Origin: Cavia porcellus
Lineage: Eukaryota > Chordata > Mammalia > Rodentia > Caviidae
Assembly: GCF_034190915.1 (NCBI RefSeq)
Contig: NW_026947507.1
Span: forward strand, 28,386,001 to 28,450,000
DNA: 64,000 bases
Reading direction: 5' to 3'
Shown: positions 35,847 through 47,985 of the stretch, one piece after another
Numbering within the stretch: the first letter of the stretch is position 1
How the letters are laid out: every line of letters starts with the position of its first letter
The notes under the pieces: generated by a model
Told to the model about the DNA's origin: nothing
The model's database searches: none
What the model saw: the letters and a program-made list of their open reading frames with translations, nothing else
Program-made: the position numbers and the translations under genes

Positions 35847-35979
35847 CAAGAAAAAGAAAAGAAAGAAAGAAAGAAAGAGAAAAAAAGAAAGCAAAAAAGA
35901 AAGAAACAAAGGAAGGAATAAAGGAAGGAAGGAAGGAAGGAAGGAAGGAAGGAAGGAAGGAAGGAAGGAAGGAAGGAAG
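35847..35979. repeat. (GAAA)n then (GGAA)n polypurine microsatellite
   Basis: Roughly 130 bases of almost pure purine: GAAA units to about 35915, then GGAA units to 35979. Lys/Glu/Arg or Phe/Leu/Pro-Ser frames over it on either strand are artefacts. Confidence 0.97.
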
Positions 35980-38812
35980 CTGTTCCAGGGAAAAGAGATA
36001 TTTTGGAATTAGTATAATACAAATACAAGCTTTAGAGGAAAAGATGGTAGCTGTTGAGTAGGATCGTTTAATTGAGTTTCTAAGCAATAGAAGATGTTGG
36101 TAATTACAAGGCACAGGTATGATCTTGTGAGTGGCTGAGATGTATGAAGAAATGAAAAAAAATGGAGAAGAAGAGGTCAACGAGTTGTTATCCAGGATTG
36201 AAAGACATTGCTATTAATAATAAAATTACCAAAGAATTTGATACATGCATATGTGTAAAAATGGTTAGTAAGCCAGTCTTCAAAAAATAAACTGAAAGAG
36301 AAAAGAGTGAACATGAGTTTATATTGAGGAAGAATTTTAGTAAGTACAATTAGAGAGTAATTCCAGAAGATGTAAAATTGAAGCCATAAAATTTTATGAA
36401 AAAGAGAAGGAGAGAGAGCCCTGTCTGTGAAATTGTTAGTGGACCCCATGACAGTTCTTAGCCTGAGAAACATTGAACCCACACGAGGACTTTGTAGGTA
36501 GGAAGAGTGAATTAGAAGAGGTCACCCACTTGAGAAGAACTTAGTGACAGCAGAGTCTTCAATAAAGTATAGTTTCAACTGAGGACTAGAGATAAAGGAT
36601 ATAGGGCAACTGATGAGGGGCATTAATAGGATTAACTATCAGCATGTGTGAGTTTCAGGAGATGTGCATGAATATTGCACAGGAATGGAAATTTAAGAAT
36701 GAGTATAGTGTCATAAAAATAAACCCAATATAACCATTATGCAATGTAAGAAATGAGAAAGATGTCTGTAATGTTGCAACATGCTGTATTTCTCAAAAAT
36801 ATGTTGGAGGGTTGAATTCCAGTGATTACTTCTTTGGTGAAAATTATTGGATTAGGAAATGAAATGATCTCATTGCTGATTTTTGTCTAATGGAGTATTC
36901 TTCTTAAATTTAGGAAAATTTAAATAACTAGAATATAACAGAAACATTAAAATCCAAAATATATTAATTTGTAATAGCAGGAAATTCATTATTTGTGAGT
37001 TGATTTTTATATTTTAATTATGCCTAGACAATATTGAAGAAATAGGATTGATGGTAGCGGTAGTGTGACTCCTAAATACATTCAAAAATAATTTCTTAAA
37101 AGAGAATGAAGTAGTAATTGTGTGGCAGGGAATCTTTCAGAAATTTTTTCACTGACTTCAGCAAAGCAAGGAGACAATCACATGCAGCAACAGAGAAAAT
37201 AAACTTGGCAGCTACTGAATAGAAGCAGCAGGTTAGGAAAGGTCAGCTAGTCAGAAGGAGAGAGAACCTCTGACAGTGGCTGAGTTAAAGGCATTGAAAT
37301 TACGGAGATGAGAGACTGTGATAGAAGTATACCATGGGTTTCACTATTTATTGACGGAAAAACATTTTATAAGCAAGTAGATAGTGAAGGTTTGGCATTC
37401 ACTGCTTTTGAGAAGGATAGACATAGTTCAGGAAAGTAAGAATAATTTCTTTAAAATTTATGAATAACTAACTTTAAACACATTGGAAGACAAAAAGTAA
37501 AGTGTAGGTGATGTTGAGCTTTACTTACTGCGAGAGCTCTGGCCAATCTAGACAGAAGTGAGTATCATCATGTAAGGAAGAAAAAGAAATTATTATGTTA
37601 ATTTAATGTTCGCACCTCAGTTCTGAAAAGACTTTCATCTATTTCCCAATGCACATTGGGAATATAATATCTAATTATATTGATATTATATACACATTGA
37701 ATATAATATCTAATACCATTTTTTCTGTGAAGAAAATATTAAAAACCCAAAAATGAAACAGAATGTAGCAGAATGATGAGAAAATTACAGTTCTGGAAAG
37801 ATACAATTTGAAGTCCATTAAATGCCAACCCAGTGTTTTTGTAAATTAAAATAAGTAGAAAAACTAAACAAATTTTTCATAGTCACTGTGCACACTGGTA
37901 GCTTTGGAAGACAATGAAAAGAAGTTTAAATGAAGAGAAGTTTTAAATTCACTTTGTAATACTGAGCAGTTTATCTCCGATATATGTCACCAGTTCACTA
38001 GCCTTCACAGAGACCTGCTTGTCAGATATGTTTGTGCTCACGAACTCCAGCTCCTACATGTGTAGGGTTCCATGTATCTCTTATCTACTAAGATATTTAT
38101 CACATAAACACATAACTTCCAACAGCATTATTGATAGATGTTTTCTTCTGTGACCAAATGTATTTGTCTTATATGCTCACATTTTAAAAACACAATTTAC
38201 AGTAAATTTAGTAGAAAATCTACATATGTATTTCCCATATTAAGTGTTTTGTATTTAATTCCATTTGTCTTTAAAATATATAAGTAAAAATAATTAAATG
38301 TCATAAGTGTATTTATGAACAAATAATGAAAATATTGAAATACTATTAATTTTGGTTTCAGAAACCTGGAATCAAAAATCAATGGGAATAAGGGCATCTT
38401 AAACATCACCCCCCAAAAATGGACAAAAAAACTTCTAAAGAATTTGAAAGAACCATTATGCTTTCGTTAATTTAGAACATAATACAAATGCAGATTTGCT
38501 AATTTAGAAGTTAAGAAGCTGCATTAGACAAGGATCCCCATTTTCTTGGTGCATGTACTCTAGTGAAAGAAGTCATGAGATGAGTCAGCACACAGTTTGA
38601 TTGAAAAGGAGTCCAGGTCAGAAATGATAGACAAAATGTCATGATTACCTAGAAATGATATACTGGATGATTTAGAAAAGATCTACAAAACAGTTGACAC
38701 TGGGTTGTTAATGAAAAGTTGGTTATAATTTGGTGTTAGATGTAATTTGGATACAGTAGCAAAGGGGAAGAGTAGACCTACAAAAAACCACAATGACATA
38801 GGAATTAAAAGC
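35980..38812. other. AT-rich DNA, nothing certain; a small duplication at 37652-37714
   Basis: No gene. The pair 'cacattgggaatataatatc' (37652) and 'cacattgaatataatatc' (37693) is a tandem duplication of about 41 bp. A 101-codon minus-strand frame (36177-36482) and others show no family resemblance. Slightly GC-richer words around 37130-37330 are unassigned. Confidence 0.45.
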
Positions 38813-38816
38813 TTAT

Positions 38817-38900
38817 GGGCTGGGGATTTAGCTCAGTGGCATAAGCACCTGCCTGGCAAGTGCGAGGTCAACAGTTAGATACCTGATACAAAAAAAAAAA
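38817..38900 (+). mobile_element. ID SINE
   Basis: 'gggctggggatttagctcag' (box A), 'tggcataagcacctgcctgg', then a diverged box B ('aacagttagatacc') and an A tail (38890-38900). Box B has lost the 'gttcga' core, so transcription competence is doubtful. A possible duplicated 'taggaattaa'/'taggaaattaa' is not adjacent to the body, so I do not count it. Confidence 0.9.
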
Positions 38901-39025
38901 TGTAGGAAATTAACCAAAGGAAGAGTGAGATATGCAAAGAAGAGTGTGGAGACAGTGGTGAAAATTGTTTGGATTTTAGTCTGTAGATAGTAAGGAGCAT
39001 AAAAGATGTTAAGCAAAATAAGGAA

Positions 39026-39190
39026 GCCAGGCATGATGTGTGACTGTAATCCCAACACCTTAGTAGGCTGAGACAGGAGAATCATAAGTTGGATCCCAGC
39101 TTGGCTAATTTAACAAGATACTGCAACAATTAAAAAAGGGGGGGGGGGCTGGGGATATAGCTCATTAAGAAGACCCTGTGTTCAATCTTA
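39026..39190 (+). mobile_element. B1 monomer followed by truncated ID-like unit
   Basis: The B1 part (39026-39125) reads 'aagccaggcatgatgtgtgactg', 'taatcccaacaccttagtaggctgagacagg', 'cccagcttggctaa', with its end diverged. It is followed by a short A run and 11 G. Then comes 'gctggggatatagctcatt' and a remnant ending near 'gtgttcaatc' (39179-39188). Order and linker match B1-dID, here with a shortened ID half. Confidence 0.68.
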
Positions 39191-39489
39191 CTGCCTCATG
39201 TTCCCTCCTGAAAGGTCAGAGAAAAATTCTTTATCAGCTTTAGCAGGTATACAGGGAAAATAGTCATTGCTATACACAAATGAGGAAATTTTCCAAAAAG
39301 AAAAAAGAGAGACTTGATCTCCAATGGAAAAAAACTTGACAAGATCCTTTTTCCAGAGGTCTGGGATAAAGAATTTCCTCACTAATAGCTCCTGTAGCTT
39401 TCCTGTCACAGCTGTGGCGAGGTAAAGGAAAGGAAGGCAAAGCACAAGAGGAACATTTACAAAACTCACAGTTTAAGACACAAGCTAGG

Positions 39490-40230
39490 TAATGAGTGAC
39501 AAATGGACAGACCTACAAAGCATTTCTCCAAGAAAACACACAAGGCCTACAAGTATGTGAAAATGCGCTCAACATCACTAATCATCAGAGAAATGCAAAG
39601 AAAACTATCAGGATGTACCACCTCAACTCAGCTACAATGGTTAGACCAAAGGTAACTCTTGATAGCAACATTATGGAGGACATTGGACCCTCACACATTA
39701 TAGGTAGGGATAAGTTTTACTGCAGTAATTATGGAAAGCAGTATGGAGTTTACCCATAACATTAAAAGTCAAACTGTCAAGTGACCAAGGATTCCTACTC
39801 TTGTGTGTATATTCAAAGAAATAAAATCACTGTATTTCAGAAAGCCTCCCATAATTACTGTACAATTCATAATAGTCAAAATTTGGAACAACCTAGGTAT
39901 CAACCAGGTGTTGAGTGGATGAAGAAAATATTGTCCTTTTTTATTACATTATAATAATTAGGAGCAAGAAGTACGGGTTTGCTATTGCATGACAGGATTG
40001 CTACAGCTGACCACAGTGTAGCACTCTTTTTGCAACATTAAAATAAAGAAATGATAAATGTTTTAAGAAACATGGTTACAGAGGAAAGATATGATGTAAG
40101 ACACAAACTCTTTCTGAGGAGTGACAATAGGAGAGAGCCAAGGTCCAGAAATGAAAACGTAGATATTAGCGGAGAGCTGTAACTGATAAACCACTGCAGG
40201 AGATATATAATAGGATCATATAAAATGCTC

Positions 40231-40261
<31 letters not shown>
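39490..40261 (+). mobile_element. L1 (LINE-1) 3' end with poly-A tail
   Basis: The ORF2 C-terminal region is recognisable: 'gaaaatgcgctcaacatcac', 'taatcatcagagaaatgcaa', 'cacctcaactcagctac', 'gattcctactcttgtgtgtat', 'ttggaacaacctaggtatc'. A 3' UTR of a different type from that at 26.5 kb follows and ends in about 27 A (40235-40261). A surviving frame of 87 codons at its start is a remnant of L1 coding sequence, not a functional protein. The intact tail suggests a younger insertion than the neighbouring L1 at 40390. Confidence 0.82.
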
Positions 40262-40267
<6 letters not shown>

Positions 40268-40384
40268 GTACAAAAAGAGTGGCTTAAAAATAAATATAAC
40301 AAATTATAAAATGGTGCATATTAAATTGAACCCCATCTATAGGAACTCACTTGTGAGTTCCTTAGTATTTGCCCAAATCATTTG

Positions 40385-40715
40385 AAAAACTCATCTATTA
40401 AAATAAACCCCATCATACGAATATTTTTACCAAATTTCTTCGAAGTTGTAAAAATCTGGATATAACCATATACATATCAATAAATGAACATATAAAAAAT
40501 GAAGGTCCAATTATACAACTGAGTATGATTCATCATGAAAATAATCAAGCCAAAAAGGCACAGATGACTGTAAGTGCATATTGCTCAGAGGTTCTAAGAT
40601 GTCAGTAAGGGAAGCTGTATGTGGGGCGTGTGAGAACAAGCTGTCCTGTCCTCACAATTTGTTATAGTCTAAAACCGTTCTGAAATAAAATTTTTGTTTT
40701 AAAAAGTTTTGACAT
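40385..40715 (+). mobile_element. Old L1 3' end (L1M type)
   Basis: 'gatataaccatatacatatc', 'aataaatgaacatataaaaaatg', 'caactgagtatgattcatcatg', and the distal 3' UTR 'gtatgtggggcgtgtgagaac', 'ctaaaaccgttctgaaataaa' resemble the end of old mammalian L1M (MD/ME) copies, which typically finish 'cctaaaactgctctaaaaaataaa'. Highly decayed. Confidence 0.72.
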
Positions 40716-43700
40716 CATAAAGGTTATCTTGGTATATTTTAGGATCATGAGTTAGCGCTCTTTATAGAAATTCCATGATGAGTTGCACTGTTTTCCTCGA
40801 GACTGAAATATAAAGAAGAAAATAAGAAATAAAAGCTATTTCTTAGACTCATTGAATTATTAAGCTGTAGAATACCCATCTTTCCTAACCTATCCCCAAA
40901 GACTGCTGACCAATGAAGTGGAGAAATGCTCAGATATTATCAAAATGAAGTTTTCTATAATTCAGTAAAGTTTATGGTAACGCAGTAGTTTAGATTTGCA
41001 ACTAGAAGCCTTAAAAACATTAAATAATAATTGAGGATGTTTTTGTGTGTGTGAGGGTGTATAGCATACTTCTGAATGTTACAAATACATTAAATTAATC
41101 ATTGATACTGGTACATATGTCAGTATTATACAGAAAATTTAAACATAGGTCTTTCTTTTCTTCATTTTGACAAATATGGTAATCTAGTATATTAGTAGAT
41201 TGGTTGCTTTTATTATCTTATTTGAGTGACAATTTCCTTGCTAGTCTGTCTATATGTAATTGACAGCACAAGAAATTTACTTCAATTGTCATTGTGATTA
41301 AGCCCATAGACCAACTTATTACTTACGTTAAGAATTTCCTCATATCAATACTAACGTCAAAGTATGATTTATTATGGTACAACTAGAGTAAAGAGTTCCC
41401 CTTTGATGAAAATTCAAGTGTCTAATTAGGAGCCTCACCTTTGAGATCATAAACATGAATGGGTCCCTGATACACCTGGTGGCTTGTGCTTATTTCCTTC
41501 TGTAACCAACGCCCTGAACTCTTGTTTATCCCCTTTCATACCCTTGGTTAAGCATTCTGTGTTCATTTTAACTACTTTTGTAATATTTTTTCAGAATTGC
41601 TGCATGGATCTAGGATAAGGAAACACATTTAAAACTTTGAGTCATTTTATTTTGATCTTCCAAAATTTTAACTTGGGAAACTCAATGTGTTCATTAAGAA
41701 GAGACAACTTGAAAGAATGTAAATTATCAGTGTATGTTAAAGGTGAATTTTAGCCAAAGTTCTCCACATCCTGGTGAATATTTTTGTTGATTTCTAGTTC
41801 TGTTCTACATAATGGTAAAAAAAAAATAGTCTATATCCATTTTTACTTAACTTTTCTAGACACTGAGCAAGTTGTTGAAAAGTGACATACCTAACTGTGA
41901 AGTATAATAGAGGACATTATTCTTTCAAAGACTTGTATAATATACGAATTTAAAATTATTACCTTCATGAACTGAATGTTTCTCTAAAACAAAAATGTGG
42001 TCTTGTGAAAATTTTTATAGCTCCCATTAAACCAAATAAATAACTGTAGAATTTCATCTATATATTCAATTTTTACTTTCCAAAAGGTATGAAATGTTTA
42101 TAAAATATTAAAATAACAAAATGATAATTTACTACCTAGTCAAGAATTCACTTCATCGGATATTTGAATTTTTTACATTTTAAGACATCCAGTTTAATTC
42201 ATATGTGTTTAACTTGCAGCTATTGCAACTATCATAATAGCATATTACTATTCTTTGCTTTGATTTACTGTTCATTACATAATAATAATCCTATTAAAAT
42301 CTTAGATAAAATGAGATGTTTTGCTGAACTGACCTCATTTGCACTGGGAACAAGCAGTATATATTAGTAAGCAATTAAAATAATGTTTTCTTTATTTTTA
42401 TATCCTTTATTTCATGCTACCCTGAAAGTTATATAAATTAATATAATCTAATTTCAGGTAAGATAAGTGCTATCTGGAAAAGAATAATCTAAATAGGTGA
42501 AAGGGATGAATTATTTTTGTAACCATGAGAGAAAATAGATATCTGAGAAACGTAATTTTACTGAAGTCTCATAAAAGAATACTAGGTTTTAAAATAGGAA
42601 TAATAATGATACATTCAAGAATAGCAAAGCTTCTGTTGGTAGTGTGGCTGCAAAGGAGACTGAGTGAAGATGTGCTCAGAGAGGAAAGCAGGGACAAGGA
42701 GCCCTAGAACTCGGCACTACAGAGGCACATGATCCATAGAAACAATTAGGCAATCAAATGAGAACAATTTTTTTTAATTGGCTCAGAATATGCACAATGT
42801 GCAATGTGCACATTATTGCACACTGCAGTAATGATCATGGCTGGGGCATAGAAAAATATTGTAATTTCAACATTTGAAATGTAAATGAATTATAAAAATA
42901 AGTAGGGTTGGATTAATCCTTACAAACCTTTAGAATCTCTTCAGGCAAACTGTAAACTATTGTCTTTAACGAAGTGAGGTGATTAAGTGTCTTGAAATTG
43001 ACTTTACTTACTTGCACTTTCCATTTCAGTGCCGTTTCCAGTGCACGAGATTGGAGACTTAGCTTAGAAGATCCAAGCGCACGTCATCCCTCTCTTCCAC
43101 CCCACCACACAGTCCTATTCAAGACTTCTAAGAACAGTTTTACTTTCTCTTACAATGATTTTCTACTAGCTGGGCATATGAGGCACTGAATTTTAATTGC
43201 TCAATTTAAACATATTTTGCGGAGGTTTGTGTATCCAGAATAGAATGAGTGGTTAGAATAGAATGAATCCTGAATTTTAGATTCATAGTTTATGCTTTAG
43301 GTCAGAAATATACTTACATGTTTTATAAGACACATCTCTCAGACTTTGCATTAACCTATAACAATGTAGTATTCTAGAACATAAACACTTTGACTAAACA
43401 CTGAGAAGTGGTTCTCGACCAGAGACTCCCTACTATGTGGAATATGTGGGTTTTAGCTATAATTAGGCAAAGTGGAGTCCTTTGACCTTCTCCACCCTGC
43501 TTGCCCTAGTCTACTTTTTTCAAGAAATTCTTTACAATCAAATATATCTAACCTAATTCTGTAAATGGTCTATTGTATTGTAAAATCTATTTAAGATCAG
43601 TGTACTGTAAGATCCACTGTGTATTTTTTGAAGATGTGCATTCAGTGTGTACACACATAGACTAGAAGACCTGTTGAACAGCAGTTATTAGTAGACATCC

Positions 43701-44597
43701 AGAAAAATGATTTAAAAATGAACATATGAATGAGTTATTGATTGAGCTTCTAAAAAGCAATAAAAATGTAGAAAACTCCCAGAGAGTAATAAGTTGTTAT
43801 ATTAAGATAAATAATAATATAATAATTCAGTTTTAAATATTATATAGATTTGTGAACTGTACTGCGGAATGGTGATCATAATGAACATACAAAAGTATTG
43901 TGTGATTTGGAGATATTGAATCTGTTATTCTTAAATGGTATAAAGCTTAGTTATTATATCATAAATGATAATAAGATATGAAATATAATATTTTAAATAA
44001 ATCAGGTAGTATGTATAATGTTATCAAAATACCAAAGCAAGCACCACCAGATTAAGCCATAAATATTATTAACACTTTAAAAAGCACTTTTTCCAATTAA
44101 GTCCTTCTGCTTCACACAGGCTTAGTCCCTTTGCTAAATTTTTTCAGTCTCATACTCTTGACTTTACTTCCACCTACTCCTCAAATCCCACTTATATTAT
44201 TTTCATTTTTATACATATAATTCAATTTTCTGTATTGTTCTATACAGTTGTCTCTCAGTACGTGTTTTTAAATTTATTTCTGTGTATGTCTTCTATGAGA
44301 TGGCTCCTTTTTAAATGGATATTAGTTTTGCAGAATAGTGAGTTTCAATTTAGCACATACTTAAATGTATGCAACATAAATTGAAAATGTTCCATGAGCT
44401 GCTGAAAAGATTGTACTCCATAATTATTGAATGGAACATTGTCTCTATGTCTGTTAAGCAGATATTATGTACAATGTACATTAATTCTGATGTTTATTTG
44501 ATGATATTTTTGTCCAGATAACCTATGTGTCCTTCAGTGTAATTGTACTGGATTCTATCTATCCCTCCATGTTAAATAATATTCTATTTAAAAAAAA
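40716..44597. other. AT-rich single-copy DNA, no gene
   Basis: Nearly 4 kb with no recognised SINE or LTR. A short hAT-like terminus 'gtggttctcgaccagagac' occurs at 43408 without a second end. A GC-richer patch at 43020-43130 ('cgcacgtcatccctctcttcc') is unassigned. No frame exceeds about 67 codons. Confidence 0.45.
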
Positions 44598-44599
44598 CT

Positions 44600-44998
44600 G
44601 GTGTGTGTGCAAGTTAACCTTAATTGGTAACTTGACTGATTAGTAGGCTCCTGGAGAGGTGAATGGATCATTGGTTACTCATCAGTAAACTGATCCTTTA
44701 GTGTTCACAGTAGAACCTGCTCTTCAGAGGTGGGGACCAGTATGAGTAGGAGTCAAGGAGAAAGTTCTCTAAAGGTAAATCTCTTGCTCACATTCCTGCT
44801 CTGGTCTTTGCTTCCTGCCACCATGAAGTGATTATGTTTGCTCTATCATGTCTTTCTGCCAAGGTACTTTTGTCCTGGAGCCAGGTCATTGTAGACTGAA
44901 AACTCAATAACTGTGAGCAAAAATAAAGCTCTCCTCCTTTAAGACTCAGGTATTGGGTAGTTTATCCCAGCAGTGGGATGACTGACCAATATTGTGCA
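44600..44998 (+). mobile_element. MaLR/ORR1-like LTR
   Basis: It starts 'tggtgtgtgtgcaagttaac' and 'ttggtaacttgactga' (the ORR1-type 5' region). It continues through 'ttcctgctctggtctttgc', 'tgcttcctgccaccatg', and ends in the typical MaLR terminus: 'gtagactgaaaactcaataact', 'gtgagcaaaaataaagctctcctcc', 'caggtattgggtagtttatcc', 'cagtgggatgactgaccaat'. The AATAAA lies at about 44922. No internal sequence flanks it, so it is a solo LTR. Confidence 0.78.
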
Positions 44999-44999
44999 T

Positions 45000-46228
45000 G
45001 TATTCACAAAATTATTATATCTTCTTGATTATTTGTTCCTTTTACTAATATGTAAATGTGTAGAACCTTCTTTGCCCCTTCTGACAAATTTTGACTTGAC
45101 ATCTGCATTGTTATCTATAAGTATAGTTACTTCTCCTTGCTTTCAGATAGCATCAAATGGAATGTAATTTTCTGTTCTTTTCTTTTCAATCTGTTTATGA
45201 ATTTGAAGCTGAGGTATGTTTCATGCAGCCAGTACTTACTTGAGTCTTGCTTTTTAATCTAATCGATAAGTCTTTCTATTGTAATTAGAAAATTAGGAAT
45301 AGTTATATTCAGGAAGTTTTACACTGAAGGAAATGTAATAAATGTCATTGCATTGTTTCCCTCATGTTTAATTCCTTCACAATAATGTTCTCCTTAGCTA
45401 CCCTTCCTTTACTGTGTACATTTCACTAAGAATATTCTATAATGTTGTCCTAGTTGTTTCAAATTACTTTAGTTTCTGCTTATCTCGAAAGTTCTTTACT
45501 TGTCCTTTGATGCTAAATGATGGCACTGTTAAATGTAGTAACCTAGCTTGGCATTTCTTTTCTTTCATCATTTTAAAAATACGATTTCATACCTTTCTTA
45601 GCCTTGAAGTTTCTACTGAGAAAACTGGCATTACATAGACTGCTTTGCTTCTATAAATGATTCAATATTTGTCTCTTGCACCCTTCAGTATTCTTTCTTC
45701 ATCCTGTCCTTGGGACACTAACTAGAACACTATGCGTGTGCGTGTGTGTGTGTGTGCGTGACTCTGTACTGATGCCTGTCTAGGGTTTTAACTGCCTTCT
45801 CTGTCTGGATATCTTTCTCAATATTTGGGAAATTTCCTGCTTTTCTATCACTGAAAAGATTTCTATGCTTTTAGTATCTCTCTATTGAATGCTCCTCTAT
45901 TCTGAAAATTCTTGTGTTACTTTTAACTTTTTTATTTTAATGTAATACAAATAGTTATTAATAAGAAAATATAAAAAACAATTCTTCTTGCTTCTCTGAA
46001 ACTATAAAACTGATCTGGCATTTCGAGTTTGTCTTAGAGGGCTTGAATAAATGTATAACTTCTTTCTTTATTACTGTCTGAATGTGATATTTTATCTATG
46101 TTATCTGTAAATGCTGAAATTCTGTCTTCTTCTTGACTAGTCTATTGATTATATTTCCCCTGATATTTATATTTTACTTATTGTGTTTTGAATTTCAAAG
46201 ATATCTTTGCATTATGGTTTGTGTCTAG
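45000..46228 (-). mobile_element. L1 (LINE-1) 5' half, reverse
   Basis: Read on plus, the order of landmarks is that of an antisense L1 from early ORF2 through ORF1 toward the 5' UTR: 'ccttctttgccccttctgac', 'tctccttgctttcagatag', 'ttgaagctgaggtatgtttc', 'aagtttctactgagaaaactgg', 'atttgggaaatttcctgctt', 'tctgtcttcttcttgactag'. Frames are destroyed, so it makes no protein. A (GT)n run sits at 45733-45760. It continues after an LTR insertion at 46230-46640. It is old, by its divergence. Confidence 0.72.
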
Positions 46229-46229
46229 A

Positions 46230-46640
46230 TGCCTTCCTTGCCCGAGAAACCAAACAAAACACAAAAAGAGCTCCTGTAGTCATAAAACTTTTTCAGAGGT
46301 GACCAAATCTAGAGTGTGAAATTCTGGCATTAACAGTGGTGGCATTAAGGGTGAGTGGATGCTGGGTCAGTCCACAGATTGCATTGGAAACGCCTTAACC
46401 CTGGCACTGGAGGCAGTCTGGAGGACGCAGACACTGGTCTCCTATTTCTCCTGTTGCTTTTGCCTTCTTCTGCCACCATAAACTGCTGCTCCCTGCTGAG
46501 TGCCAGTCTCCCTTGGAGCCACCAAGGTACAGAGTAACACCTCTACAAACTGTGAGTTAGATAATCCTCTCCCCTTCTAACTTTAGGTGTCAGGTGTTTA
46601 GTTTCAATAATGAGAGAAAAATAACGAAGACTGTCCCTTT
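46230..46640 (+). mobile_element. MaLR-like LTR inserted in the reverse L1
   Basis: 'gtgagtggatgctgggtcag', 'cactggaggcagtctggagg', 'gcttttgccttcttctgcc' and the terminal 'cacctctacaaactgtgag', 'tcaggtgtttagtttcaata', 'atgagagaaaaataacgaagac' follow MaLR LTR order, with a decayed AATAAA region. L1-like pyrimidine-rich sequence lies on both sides, so the LTR inserted into the L1. Target-site duplication is not clear. Confidence 0.55.
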
Positions 46641-46821
46641 TTTGATATCTCTAACACTTTATTAACTTTTTTATTCATATGTATTTTCTCCCTGAATTTA
46701 TTCAGCTGTTTCTCTGTATTCTCTGGAAACTCTTCAAATTCTTGAATTCGTTATCTAATATGTTAATACACTTAAGTGTCTTAAAAGTCAGGTACTAGCA
46801 AATTAGAAACTTTCAAGTGTC

Positions 46822-46823
<2 letters not shown>

Positions 46824-46867
<44 letters not shown>
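46824..46867. repeat. (TA)n microsatellite
   Basis: About 22 uninterrupted AT units. Confidence 0.97.
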
Positions 46868-46869
<2 letters not shown>

Positions 46870-47764
46870 GATCTTTGCTCAGTTAGGATTGAATATCTCT
46901 ATACTTTCATGTGAGATCCTTTTAAAAAGCCTTTTCTTGAGTGTGTGTCCAGGGATATTAGATTGTTGAGAAATCTTGAATATATTCCCAAGAGGGTTTC
47001 AGAGTGTGGTTTTCCTGTTAGTTCCTTGGCTTCAATTACTGTGTGTTGACATAAGTGCGCTGTGTGAGGGCCTAGGGTTCTATGTTCTCTGTCGGCCTCA
47101 TGACAGAGGTCCTTTCAATGTCAGGAAATGATGTTGTTGAGAGCAGGCTGTGCGGAACACACCTCTGTGTTTACTCCTCTAGTCTTGTTAACAGTGTACA
47201 TTCTGAAGGGTTATAGGACCCACCTACGCCAACATCCCTTGTAATGAAAATGTCTATAGTCTCTGTGATGTTCCCTTTTTCATTGTGTAGTGTGTATATC
47301 CATGACCAGGTCTTCAGGCCCAACCTCTCCTCCAGGTGGAGCTATTTGGTGATGTGATAGTTGGGTAGCTTTTTCTTCAATGAGTTTAAATGTGTGCTGA
47401 ATTTTATGCAGGGCTCATTTGTAAATAAAGCCTGGTCCATGGCCTCTTGTGAGCACTGGGAGTGTAGTTCAGCCACAGTGTGCTTTCTTGGAGGACTCAA
47501 CATGTCATGTTCAATGCTAGGCATCAGATAGAACCGGGATGCCAAACAATAGTAATAACACGCAACAATGAATCAAATACAGCAACAGGGTAAATGCTAA
47601 CAACTATGATGTTCACAAGCCATACAACAACTAAACTAATTAAAAGATGAAAACAATTAAAAATGAAAAATACAATTAGAGAAGACAATAGAATGAAAGT
47701 AAAAGGAAAGTCAGTATACTCCAAACAGAGGAAGCTAAATAAGAGAAAACACTGAGAAAGAGTA

Positions 47765-47840
47765 ATAGCAGCCTCAGTAGTGCACATCTGTAGTCCCTTC
47801 CACCCAAGGGGCTAAAGAAGAAGGGTTGAAACTTTGCAAT
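47765..47840 (+). mobile_element. Possible truncated B1-like SINE
   Basis: 'gcctcagtagtgcacatctg', 'tagtcccttccaccca', 'aggggctaaagaagaag' resembles the left third of a B1 ('gcctgtaatcccagcact', 'aggaggctgaggcagg'). The rest is not B1. It may be a chance likeness in the surrounding element. Confidence 0.3.
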
Positions 47841-47985
47841 CAGCCAGGTTAACCCACCTCCATAGCCAGGATCACCTATCTCTATCAGCCAGCTTCACCT
47901 ATCTCCGTCAACCAGAGTATGCATCCCCATCAACCAAGGTCATCTATCTGCCTCAGCCAGGGTCACACGTCTCAAACCATCAGAC
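47841..47985 (-). repeat. Degenerate ~23-bp tandem repeat, about 6 units
   Basis: Successive units begin 'cagccaggttaaccc', 'agccaggatcacctatctc', 'agccagcttcacctatctcc', 'accagagtatgcatcccc', 'accaaggtcatctatctgcc', 'agccagggtcacacgtctc', spaced 22-25 bases. In L1 sense (minus) each unit reads like 'ggctgatagagataggtgatc'. Units are well diverged, so the array is old. Confidence 0.8.

Noticed and set aside
35812..36180. Frames of 64-113 codons on both strands
   Set aside because: Produced by the GAAA/GGAA tract; low-complexity Lys/Arg/Glu or Pro/Ser/Phe only.
39496..39759. 87-codon plus frame
   Set aside because: Remnant of L1 ORF2 C-terminal coding sequence; truncated and not a host gene.
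43400..43465. MER5-type hAT element
   Set aside because: Only one end-like word ('gtggttctcgaccagagac') is visible; no body or second end.
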